Source: an uncultured Oscillospiraceae bacterium
GTDB taxonomy: Bacteria; Bacillota; Clostridia; Oscillospirales; Acutalibacteraceae
NCBI GenBank assembly: GCA_900540305.1
Contig: UQFL01000018.1
Location: forward strand, 1 to 32,637
Direction of reading: 5' to 3'
DNA length: 32,637 nt
Positions 1-7,047 of this stretch are shown piece by piece; position 1 is the stretch's first letter; each line of letters opens with the position of its first letter. A model generated the notes under the pieces. That model was not told the DNA's origin, did no database searches, and was given only the letters and a program-made list of their open reading frames with translations. A program made the translations under genes and the position numbers.

Positions 1-12
1 TATAAGAGACAG
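1..12 (+). other. Nextera adapter remnant (artefact)
   Basis: These 12 bases equal the 3' end of the Tn5 mosaic end used in Nextera libraries (AGATGTGTATAAGAGACAG). Together with the longer adapter at the other end this is untrimmed library sequence, not genomic DNA. Genomic sequence begins at about base 13. Confidence 0.93.
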
Positions 13-34
13 ATACAGATAACATGGTGATTTT

Positions 35-853
35 ATGTTAAAAGAACAATTTGAATATATTAGAAGCATTACTCAGTTTGAACCGCAGATTGCCGTTGTT
101 CTCGGCTCAGGTTTGGGGGCTTTTGCTGATAAAATTGAAAAGGAAGCAGTAATAGATTACGCTGATATACCCGATTTTCCCGTATCAACTGCGCCGTCAC
201 ACAAAGGCAGATTTATTCTCGGAACAATCGGCGGCGCAAAAATCATAGCAATGCAGGGTCGTGTTCATCTGTATGAGGGGTACACGGCAAAAGAGGTAGT
301 AACACCAATACGCCTAATGAGAATGCTTGGTGCGGAAAAATTAATCCTAACAAACGCCTGCGGAGGAATCAATAAAAATCTTAAAGCTGGCGATTTTATG
401 ATTATTGAGGATCATATATCAAGCTTTGTTCCGTCCCCTTTAATCGGTAAAAATGACGATGAACTCGGGCCCCGTTTCCCCGATATGAGCGAAGTTTACA
501 GTAAAAGATTAAATAAACTAATCAGTAAAAAAGCAAAAGAAAACTCAATAGATATTAAAAAGGGTGTTTATGTTCAGCTAACGGGTCCGTCTTTTGAAAC
601 AAAGTCGGAAATCAGAATGTGCAGTCTTATAGGTGCCGACGCTGTGGGTATGAGCACCGCTATTGAAGCACAGGCGGCAAGGCACTGCGGTTTTGAAACT
701 GCGGGAATAAGCTGCATAACCAATCTTGCTTGCGGACTTCTTGACGCACCCATAACCTCTGAAGAGGTTTGCGAAACGGCAGACAGAGTTGCAGCTCAGT
801 TTGAAACACTGCTTACAGAAACAATAAAGGGAATTTCTAATGGAGAATATTAA
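35..853 (+). CDS. punA: Purine nucleoside phosphorylase (trimeric PNP/MTAP family)
   Basis: Phosphorolyses 6-oxopurine nucleosides to free base and (deoxy)ribose-1-phosphate in the cytoplasm. The 272 aa match the usual length of the family. Visible motifs: GSG at 24-26 and SHKGR at 55-59 (phosphate site), GRVHLYEGY at 75-83, NACGG at 107-111, GPSFET at 184-189 with the base-binding Glu188, VGMST at 204-208, and Asn230, which in this family favours 6-oxopurines. The stretch that usually reads SHxEV (His257 in human PNP, contacting the ribose 5'-OH) reads TSEEV here, so the His is replaced by Ser242; this alignment was made by eye from motif spacing. That suits substrates lacking a free 5'-OH, such as methylthioinosine or 5'-deoxyinosine. 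The last 14 bp overlap mtnA. ATG 35 has a weak GGTGA just upstream. Family certain, substrate inferred. Confidence 0.93.
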   Translation: MLKEQFEYIRSITQFEPQIAVVLGSGLGAFADKIEKEAVIDYADIPDFPVSTAPSHKGRFILGTIGGAKIIAMQGRVHLYEGYTAKEVVTPIRLMRMLGAEKLILTNACGGINKNLKAGDFMIIEDHISSFVPSPLIGKNDDELGPRFPDMSEVYSKRLNKLISKKAKENSIDIKKGVYVQLTGPSFETKSEIRMCSLIGADAVGMSTAIEAQAARHCGFETAGISCITNLACGLLDAPITSEEVCETADRVAAQFETLLTETIKGISNGEY

Positions 854-1823
854 AATAGAAAACGGCAGGCTGTTTATACTTGACCAAACACTTTTGCCGA
901 ATGAAGAAAAATATATAGAAATGAAAAGCTTGGAGGACTGTCACACGGCAATATATCTTCTTCAAGTGAGAGGCGCACCTGCAATAGGAATTTTTGCAGG
1001 CTACGCAATGGCTTTTTTCGGAACTGACGAACCTGAAAGAGCAAAAGAATATCTTGACAGCGCAAGACCGACGGCAGTTAATCACAGCTGGGCAACTAAA
1101 AGAGTGCTTGACGCAATAAAAGGCGGAAAAAACGCTCTTGAAGAAGCTGTTGCAATTCATAATGAGGACATTGAAATGTGCCGCAAAATAAGCGAATACG
1201 GACTTTCGCTTTTAAAAGACGGCGACGGAATACTCACCCACTGCAACGCAGGAGAACTTGCCACTTCAAAATACGGAACAGGTCTGGGTCCGCTGATTTT
1301 AGGAACTGAAAAAGGATATAAATTCCATATATACTCAGACGAAACAAGACCGTTACTTCAAGGTGCAAGACTTACAAGCTACGAGCTTGAAAAGTGCGGC
1401 GCAGATGTTACGCTGATTTGCGACAATATGGCAAGTCTTGTTATGAAAAAAGGGCTTATTAACGCCGTGCTTGTAGGCTGTGACAGAGTGGCGGCAAACG
1501 GCGACACGGCAAATAAAATAGGAACGAGCGGAGTTGCGGTTTTGGCTAAATACTACGGCGTGCCTTTTTATGTTCTCGGTCCTTACTCAACGATTGATTT
1601 CAGCACCGAAACAGGCGACGACATTGTTATTGAAGAACGCAACCCCGATGAAATCAAAGAGATGTTTTTTGAAAAGCCCTCTGCCCTGCCGCAGACAAAA
1701 TGCTTTAATCCTGCATTTGATGTTACAGATAATTCGCTCATAACAGCAATTATCACTGACAAGGGCATAGTTTATCCGCCGTTTAAAGAAAATCTTAAAA
1801 AGATACTTGACGGCAAAGAGTAA
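840..1823 (+). CDS. mtnA: S-methyl-5-thioribose-1-phosphate isomerase (MtnA)
   Basis: Converts the aldose 5-methylthioribose-1-phosphate to the ketose methylthioribulose-1-phosphate. Some members act on 5-deoxyribose-1-phosphate, and relatives include ribose-1,5-bisphosphate isomerase and eIF2B subunits. The 327 aa carry RGAPAIG (44-50), HCNAG with the likely catalytic Cys135, DETRP (167-171), GCDR with the likely catalytic Asp215, NGDTANKIGT (220-229) and NPAFDVT near the C-terminus, the full MtnA signature. ATG 840 lies inside the end of the phosphorylase gene and has AAGGGA at 827-832 as ribosome binding site, so the two are probably translationally coupled. It would isomerise the sugar phosphate released by that phosphorylase. 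No MtnK kinase or MtnN nucleosidase is present in the window, which suits a phosphorolytic route. Confidence 0.93.
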   Translation: MENIKIENGRLFILDQTLLPNEEKYIEMKSLEDCHTAIYLLQVRGAPAIGIFAGYAMAFFGTDEPERAKEYLDSARPTAVNHSWATKRVLDAIKGGKNALEEAVAIHNEDIEMCRKISEYGLSLLKDGDGILTHCNAGELATSKYGTGLGPLILGTEKGYKFHIYSDETRPLLQGARLTSYELEKCGADVTLICDNMASLVMKKGLINAVLVGCDRVAANGDTANKIGTSGVAVLAKYYGVPFYVLGPYSTIDFSTETGDDIVIEERNPDEIKEMFFEKPSALPQTKCFNPAFDVTDNSLITAIITDKGIVYPPFKENLKKILDGKE

Positions 1824-1837
1824 TTTCGGAGGTTTAT

Positions 1838-3106
1838 ATGATACGATTTTTCAACGGCAGAGTTCTTTCTCTGAAAAACGGCTTTGAGATTACAGACGAT
1901 GAAGTGTGGACAGACGGCAATAAAATTTGCTTTGTGGGCAAAAACTGCGATTTGAAAGCAGACAGGGAGATTGACCTCGGCGGCAATTTACTTATGCCGT
2001 CTTTCAAAAATGCGCACACACATTCTGCCATGACTTTTGCGAGAAGTTTTGCGGATGATTTGCCGCTTCAGCCGTGGCTGTATGATATGATATTCCCTAT
2101 GGAAGCAAAACTTTGTGCAGACGATATTTACACACTATCAAGACTTGCTTTTCTTGAATATCTTTCAAGCGGCATAAGTGCCTGCTTTGATATGTACTAT
2201 TTCCCCGAGGCTATGGCTAAGGCAAGCGTTGACGCAGGTTTCAGAACGGTTATGACCTGCGGACTTAACAATTTTAAGGAATCACCCGAAAAGCTTGAAG
2301 AATATTACAACAAATTCAATTCTTACGATGAACTTATCTCTTATAAATTAGGTTTTCACGCTGAATACACAACATCTCTTGAAATAATGAAAGCTATTTC
2401 TGAGATTGCAAACAAGTACAAAGCGCCTGTTTATATGCACTCATCGGAAACAAAAAGCGAAGTTGACGATTGTATTGAACGATACGGAAAAACACCGACT
2501 GCGCTGTTTGATGAAATAGGGCTTTTCAACTACGGCGGCGGCGCATACCACAGCGTATGGGTAACTGACGAAGACCTTGAAATTTACAAAAAGCGAGGCG
2601 TTTGGGCGGTTATCAACGCAGGCTCAAACTGCAAACTTGCCTCAGGCATTGCCCCTGTTGTTAAAATGATGGATAACGGCATCAACATTGCAATAGGAAC
2701 AGACGGACCAAGCAGCAACAACGCTCTTGATATGTTCAGAGAAATGTTCCTGATTGCCGCAACGCAGAAAACGGCAACAGGAGACGCTTCTGCCTGCGAC
2801 GCCTGCGAAATTTTGAAAGCGGCAACAGTCGGCTCTGCAAAATGTATGGGACTTGATGACTGCGATATTATTGATGTGGGCAAAACGGCAGACCTTATCG
2901 TTTTAGACCTTAAAAGGCCGAATATGCAGCCGATAAACAATATAGTTAAAAATATCGTTTACAGCGGCTCAAAAGAAAATGTTAAGCTTACAATGGTAAA
3001 CGGAAAAATTCTTTATGAAAACGGAGAATTCATCGGAACTGATATTGAAAAATTATATTCCGATGCTCAAAATATTACAGAAAGACTGAAAGGAAACAAA
3101 AATTAA
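1838..3106 (+). CDS. mtaD: Amidohydrolase: 5'-methylthioadenosine/S-adenosylhomocysteine-type deaminase
   Basis: A metal-dependent amidohydrolase of the TRZ/ATZ-MtaD group (COG0402), expected to deaminate the adenine of MTA, SAH or 5'-deoxyadenosine to the inosine analogue. Metal ligands can be placed: HTH at 60-62 in place of the usual PGFVNTHTH context, His201 in MHSSET with Glu204, His238 in AYHSV, and Asp289 in GTDGPSSNNALDM. Two motifs are off-consensus: HAEYTTS where HAPYTCS is common, and PSF instead of PGF before HTH. The 422 aa are typical. GGAGG at 1828-1832 sets the ATG at 1838, 14 bp after mtnA. Placement after a phosphorylase and MtnA supports nucleoside salvage. Other COG0402 deaminases (guanine, oxidised purines, pterins) cannot be excluded by eye. 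Confidence 0.82.
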   Translation: MIRFFNGRVLSLKNGFEITDDEVWTDGNKICFVGKNCDLKADREIDLGGNLLMPSFKNAHTHSAMTFARSFADDLPLQPWLYDMIFPMEAKLCADDIYTLSRLAFLEYLSSGISACFDMYYFPEAMAKASVDAGFRTVMTCGLNNFKESPEKLEEYYNKFNSYDELISYKLGFHAEYTTSLEIMKAISEIANKYKAPVYMHSSETKSEVDDCIERYGKTPTALFDEIGLFNYGGGAYHSVWVTDEDLEIYKKRGVWAVINAGSNCKLASGIAPVVKMMDNGINIAIGTDGPSSNNALDMFREMFLIAATQKTATGDASACDACEILKAATVGSAKCMGLDDCDIIDVGKTADLIVLDLKRPNMQPINNIVKNIVYSGSKENVKLTMVNGKILYENGEFIGTDIEKLYSDAQNITERLKGNKN

Positions 3107-3107
3107 T

Positions 3108-4640
3108 ATGAAACTTAGAGGCATTAAAAATATTATGTGTTTTATTCTTTCTCTCGGACTTGTTATCGGCTCTGCAACGCCTGCAATAGCTGAAACAACT
3201 GACGCCGCACAGGATAATTCAAAAGATGTTACGCCTGTTATTCTCGTGCCCGGTATAGGCTCGTCAGCACTTTATCTTAATCCAAACACTGAAAATCAAA
3301 CTTCACCTATTTCTATTTCAGGCAGTTTTATAGGCGATGTTTTGGGCAGCAACATTATCGGCTCTACACTTTCAGCGTGTGCCGGTTTTAATGTAAACGC
3401 TGAAAAATACATAGATAAGCTTGAAGAACTTATAACACCGTTTACAACACTTGCCTGTGACGAAAACGGCAATCCTGTTGAAAACATAGGCATTGACTGC
3501 TTTTGGGAAGACCCGCTTTCAAATCATCTTGAATATCTTGATTCAAGAAACACAGCCGAGCCTGCCGTTGCAAAAGGACTTTGCGACGCTGTGGGCGCAG
3601 AAAATGTTTATATGTTCAACTATGATTTTAGACTTGATGTTGTTGATTACGCAATAAAGCTCAGCGATTTCATAGACAATGTTAAAGAACAGAAAAACTG
3701 CGAAAAAATAACGCTTGTTTCAGCATCGCTCGGTACCTGCATAGTATCGTCCTACATAGATATGTTTAAAGATAAAAACGATATAAAAAGAGCAGTGTTC
3801 CTTGACGGCGCTTTTCAGGGTGTTTCAATGACAAGGCTTTATCAAAAAGACTTCTATCTTGATACAGAAGTTGTTTTTGCATTTCTTAACGGACTTGCGC
3901 AATGCTACAAAGGAAGCGCAGTTGATTTTGAAACGATAACAAAATGGATAAACAGATTTGATTCAACCGCAGGTCACCTCATTGATTTTCTTAAAGTTCT
4001 TTCTAATGAAGAAAATATCGACAGCTTATATACTGATGTGCTTTTGCCGATTATCGGAAATATGCCTAGCCTTTGGGAATGTATCCCCTATGACAACTAT
4101 GACGATTGTGTTAAGGCAATGACTGATATAGGCTGGCTTGATGTCAACAGCGAGCTTTATACTAAAATAACACGCTATCACGATATTCAGGGCAGATTAC
4201 AGCAGAATTTAACAGAGCTTAAAAACAACGGCGTTGAGGTTGCGATAGTTTGCGGATACGGTTTCCCCGGTATGCCCTGCACATCTGAATATAACAACAC
4301 AACCGATATGCTCATTGATACCCGCTATGCTTCCGCAGGGGCTGTTACAGCTGATTACGGCAGCACGATTGCAGAAGATGTTGCCGAAAAGTATGAGGAC
4401 AAAGAACACCTTTCTGCTGACGGTATGATATATTCGGGAACTTGTGTTCTTCCCGACCAGACATGGTTCTGTAAATATGTTCAGCATATGGAATTTGTTT
4501 ATGATACAGATGTAAATAAATTTGTAAGCACGCTTGCAACAACTGACGCTGAAATAAATATAGATTCCATCAAAGAGGAAACAGGCTACGGTCAGTTTAC
4601 TGAGGTAGACAACAATTACAGACTGCTCAATGTAGATTAA
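3108..4640 (+). CDS. Secreted alpha/beta-hydrolase, LCAT-like lipase/acyltransferase
   Basis: A 510-aa exported protein. Residues 1-28 form a signal peptide: charged start, hydrophobic core at about 10-22, and a likely signal peptidase I site after AIA (26-28). The mature part opens with VILVPGIGSSALY (44-56), an oxyanion-hole motif of the lecithin:cholesterol acyltransferase/PGAP1-like group. NYDFRLD at 171-177 also recalls that group. The nucleophile elbow is SASLG at 205-209 (Ser207), with Ser instead of Gly at the first position. The acid and base were not assigned. ATG 3108 is one base after the mtaD stop, and AAGGAAA 17-11 bases upstream is a distant, weak ribosome binding site. A terminator follows, so it is the last gene of this operon. 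A secreted lipase or esterase is an odd partner for nucleoside salvage; substrate unknown. Confidence 0.72.
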   Translation: MKLRGIKNIMCFILSLGLVIGSATPAIAETTDAAQDNSKDVTPVILVPGIGSSALYLNPNTENQTSPISISGSFIGDVLGSNIIGSTLSACAGFNVNAEKYIDKLEELITPFTTLACDENGNPVENIGIDCFWEDPLSNHLEYLDSRNTAEPAVAKGLCDAVGAENVYMFNYDFRLDVVDYAIKLSDFIDNVKEQKNCEKITLVSASLGTCIVSSYIDMFKDKNDIKRAVFLDGAFQGVSMTRLYQKDFYLDTEVVFAFLNGLAQCYKGSAVDFETITKWINRFDSTAGHLIDFLKVLSNEENIDSLYTDVLLPIIGNMPSLWECIPYDNYDDCVKAMTDIGWLDVNSELYTKITRYHDIQGRLQQNLTELKNNGVEVAIVCGYGFPGMPCTSEYNNTTDMLIDTRYASAGAVTADYGSTIAEDVAEKYEDKEHLSADGMIYSGTCVLPDQTWFCKYVQHMEFVYDTDVNKFVSTLATTDAEINIDSIKEETGYGQFTEVDNNYRLLNVD

Positions 4641-4654
4641 TTTATGTGCACAAT

Positions 4655-4692
4655 AATAAATCTCCGTATTTTTTGCGAAGATTTATTTTTTT
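4655..4692 (+). terminator. Rho-independent terminator of the salvage operon
   Basis: A 12-bp stem (4655-4666 with 4676-4687, one mismatch) and a 9-base loop, ending in seven T (4686-4692). It lies 14 bp after the hydrolase stop and directly before the next promoter, separating the two (+) operons. Confidence 0.82.
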
Positions 4693-4695
4693 GTG

Positions 4696-4724
4696 TTGAC
4701 AAGTGTGTATATACTGTGTATACT
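4696..4724 (+). promoter_or_regulatory. Sigma-A promoter of the GntR/ABC operon
   Basis: TTGACA at 4696-4701 and TATACT at 4719-4724 with a 17-bp spacer: a perfect -35 and a 5/6 -10. Transcription should start near 4731, about 29 bases before the GntR start codon. Confidence 0.85.
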
Positions 4725-4737
4725 GTTTATATACAGT
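4713..4737 (+). promoter_or_regulatory. Probable GntR (YtrA-type) operator
   Basis: Inverted repeat ACTGTGTATA (4713-4722) / TATATACAGT (4728-4737), 9 of 10 positions matching, 5-bp spacer. It covers the -10 and the expected start of transcription, where a bound repressor would block RNA polymerase. A shorter palindrome GTATATAC lies at 4707-4714. Autoregulation by the adjacent repressor is inferred from position and from known YtrA-family behaviour. Confidence 0.68.
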
Positions 4738-4759
4738 TAACTGATACAGGAGAAAATAT

Positions 4760-5140
4760 ATGCTTATATTTATAAACAACAAAAACGGTGTGCCGATTTA
4801 CGACCAGATTTATTCTCAAATTAAATCTCAGATAATAAACGGCACTATTGAGGAGGACGCTCCCCTGCCGTCAATACGCAGTCTTGCAAAGGATTTGCAT
4901 ATCAGCGTAATCACAACAAAAAGAGCATACGAGGAGCTTGAAAAGGACGGATTTATATACACTCTGCCCGGAAAAGGCTCTTTTGTTGCCAAGAAAAATA
5001 CTGCTTTAATCAAAGAGGAAAATTTAAGGCAGATTGAGGAGCATCTTGACGAGGTTATGAAACTTTCAGCAAGCTGCGGCCTCAAAAAAGAAGACATAAT
5101 TGAAATGCTTGAAATACTTTTCGGGGAGGAAGAGCAATGA
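4760..5140 (+). CDS. GntR-family transcriptional regulator, YtrA subfamily
   Basis: A 126-aa DNA-binding repressor. The N-terminal winged helix-turn-helix is clear: PIYDQIYSQIKSQIINGTI (12-30), then LPSIRSLAKDLHISVITTKRA and the wing GFIYTLPGKGSFVA. Only a short helical tail of about 45 residues follows instead of a large effector domain; this and the length are characteristic of the YtrA subfamily, which controls adjacent ABC exporters. AGGAGA at 4748-4753 sets the ATG. The gene overlaps the ABC ATPase by 4 bp (ATGA) and sits behind an inverted repeat it probably binds. The inducer is unknown; cell-envelope-active compounds are the usual suspects for relatives. Confidence 0.92.
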   Translation: MLIFINNKNGVPIYDQIYSQIKSQIINGTIEEDAPLPSIRSLAKDLHISVITTKRAYEELEKDGFIYTLPGKGSFVAKKNTALIKEENLRQIEEHLDEVMKLSASCGLKKEDIIEMLEILFGEEEQ

Positions 5141-5970
5141 AAGCTGTTGAGGTTTCAGGACTTACAAAGCATTTTGAAAGCTTTACGCTTGACGGCGTTA
5201 CCTTTTGCGCCGACAGCGGCTGTATAATAGGACTTGTAGGCGAAAATGGAGCAGGAAAAAGCACAACGATAAAGCTTATTTTAAATATGCTGAAAAAAGA
5301 CAGCGGAAGCGTTAAATTATTTGGCAAAGACAATTCTCTTGCCGATATGAATGAAATTGGCGTTGTGTTTGACGAATGCTGTTTTCACGAGGCACTTTGT
5401 GCTAATGAAATAAATAAAATAATGAAAAACTTTTATTCAAAGTGGGATGAAAATGAGTTTTTCAGGCTTTGCAACAAATTTGATTTACCGCTCAAAAGAA
5501 AAATCAAGGAATATTCAAGGGGCATGAAAATGAAAATTTCCATTGCTGCCGCCCTATCTCACAACGCAAGGCTATTGATACTTGACGAGCCTACAAGCGG
5601 GCTTGACCCCGTTGTGAGAGATGAAATACTTGATATATTTTATGATTTTATTAGTGATGAAAACCGCACTATAATCATTTCCTCGCACATAGTCAGCGAC
5701 CTTGAAAAAATATGCGACTATATTGCCTTTATGCACAAGGGAAAAATGATACTCTTTGAAGAGAAAGACACACTTCTCGGCGACTGCTGTATTATTAACT
5801 GTGCTGAGAGTGATTTTGAAAAAATTGATAAAAACGATATTATAGGCTTTAGAAAAACACAATCAGGCATCAGCGCAGTAATAAGAAAAAGCGGAGTGCC
5901 GCAAAATTCTTATGTTCAGCCCGTAAGCCTTGAAGATTTATTTGTTTATATGATAAGGGGGTGCGAATGA
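5137..5970 (+). CDS. ABC transporter ATP-binding protein (YtrB-like)
   Basis: Cytoplasmic ATPase of an ABC-2-type exporter, 277 aa. Walker A GENGAGKST at about 36-44, signature SRGMKMKI, Walker B LLILDEP, D-loop SGLD and switch His in SSH are all present, so it should hydrolyse ATP. The Q-loop position reads VVFDE, with Asp where Gln is usual; this recurs in ATPases paired with YtrA-type regulators. The last 70 or so residues are a variable tail. It overlaps the regulator by 4 bp and the permease start, so the three form one translationally coupled transcript. Substrate unknown. Confidence 0.92.
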   Translation: MKAVEVSGLTKHFESFTLDGVTFCADSGCIIGLVGENGAGKSTTIKLILNMLKKDSGSVKLFGKDNSLADMNEIGVVFDECCFHEALCANEINKIMKNFYSKWDENEFFRLCNKFDLPLKRKIKEYSRGMKMKISIAAALSHNARLLILDEPTSGLDPVVRDEILDIFYDFISDENRTIIISSHIVSDLEKICDYIAFMHKGKMILFEEKDTLLGDCCIINCAESDFEKIDKNDIIGFRKTQSGISAVIRKSGVPQNSYVQPVSLEDLFVYMIRGCE

Positions 5971-6584
5971 TGAAAGGACTTCTTACAAAAGACGCTCTTA
6001 TTATAAAAAAATACTGCATTTACAATTTCATCATTACTGCGCTCTTTTTTGTGATTTCGATTTACAGTAATAACAGCAGCTTTTTCCTGTACTATTCAGC
6101 CGCTATGATTTCTCTTATCCCCATAACAGTTTTCGCTTATGACGAAGGAGCGAAATGGAGCAGATATGAAGCGATTTTGCCCATGAAGAAAAGCGTTTCA
6201 GTTACTGAAAAATATTTGCTTTTGCTCATACTTGTAGTTCCCGCGGTTATAATTTTCGGTGCATTATCTGCTGTAAGAAATGAGTTGAATTTCAACGACG
6301 CAGTTATTAACGCAGGGGTTATTTTTATAAGTTCATCAATTGCTCCCTGCATTGCTTTTCCGATAATATTTAAATTCGGCTATTTAAAGGGCAGAATTAT
6401 CAATGTTATAATAATTGCAGTTATGGTTGCTTTTATAACGGCTCTCACATCTGTTAAAAACACACTGGAATTTGAGAACGCTGAAATTACAATAAACCCA
6501 TTTATATTCATCATCATTCCGTTTGCAATTTTGGCTATATCTTATTTAATATCGCTTGCAATTTATAAAAACAAAGAAATATGA
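5967..6584 (+). CDS. ABC-2-type transporter permease
   Basis: Integral membrane partner of the preceding ATPase, about 205 aa, with roughly six hydrophobic segments separated by short charged loops. The N-terminus (MMKGLLTKDALIIKKY) is the short cytoplasmic lead typical of ABC2_membrane_5-type permeases. GTG 5961, ATG 5967 and ATG 5970 are all in frame; AGGGGG at 5956-5961 rules out 5961. I chose 5967 because it forms an ATGA overlap with the ATPase stop; 5970 is equally plausible. A shared terminator lies 8 bp downstream. With only one short permease the transporter presumably homodimerises. Confidence 0.85.
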   Translation: MMKGLLTKDALIIKKYCIYNFIITALFFVISIYSNNSSFFLYYSAAMISLIPITVFAYDEGAKWSRYEAILPMKKSVSVTEKYLLLLILVVPAVIIFGALSAVRNELNFNDAVINAGVIFISSSIAPCIAFPIIFKFGYLKGRIINVIIIAVMVAFITALTSVKNTLEFENAEITINPFIFIIIPFAILAISYLISLAIYKNKEI

Positions 6585-6591
6585 ACAGACA

Positions 6592-6626
6592 AAAACACCA
6601 CTTACCTTATCGGCAAGCGGTGTTTT
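6592..6626. terminator. Bidirectional terminator between the ABC and pyr operons
   Basis: A 15-bp stem with two mismatches (6592-6606 with 6612-6626), 5-base loop, A-rich on the left and T-rich on the right. It lies between the converging permease (+) and pyrI (-) and can serve both strands. Confidence 0.85.
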
Positions 6627-6636
6627 ATTATTTATA

Positions 6637-7047
6637 TTATTTAGCTTTTGTTTCGCAGTATACACAGCGATAAGTGCCCTTATCGTCTGTAAGCTCAAAC
6701 TCATAATCGATGCCGTCCTCAACATTTGTGATACAGCGGGGATTTGAGCATTTTACAACATTTACTATCTTTTTCGGAAGAGAAAGAGTAATTTTCTTAG
6801 CTTTTCCGTTTTCAATAACATTTACGGTGATATTCTTATCAAGGAAGCCCAAAACATCAAAATTGAGGTCGATAAGCTCATTTACCTTGATAATATCCTT
6901 TACGCCGAGCTTTTCGGACTTGGCGTTTTGGATGATTGCAACCTGACATTTAAGTTTATCAAGACCGAGTGCGTTATAAACCTTCATTCCGTTTCCTGCT
7001 GAAATATGGTCAAGCACATAGCCGTTTTCTATTTCATCAATCTTCAT
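6637..7047 (-). CDS. pyrI: Aspartate carbamoyltransferase regulatory subunit
   Basis: Non-catalytic subunit that binds nucleotides and gives aspartate transcarbamylase allosteric feedback. At 136 aa it is slightly shorter than E. coli PyrI (153). The N-terminal allosteric domain is followed by the zinc domain that contacts PyrB: Cys100 and Cys105 in KCSNPRC, Cys128 and Cys131 in YRCVYC, the expected C-x4-C...C-x2-C. Its ATG shares one base with the pyrB stop (TGATG), so the subunits are probably made in fixed proportion. Last gene of the pyr operon. Confidence 0.95.
   Translation of the reverse strand: MKIDEIENGYVLDHISAGNGMKVYNALGLDKLKCQVAIIQNAKSEKLGVKDIIKVNELIDLNFDVLGFLDKNITVNVIENGKAKKITLSLPKKIVNVVKCSNPRCITNVEDGIDYEFELTDDKGTYRCVYCETKAK

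Noticed and set aside
13..41. Possible C-terminus of an upstream gene ending at the TAA of 39-41
   Set aside because: Only about nine codons remain after the adapter, with no recognisable residues; it cannot be told from chance.
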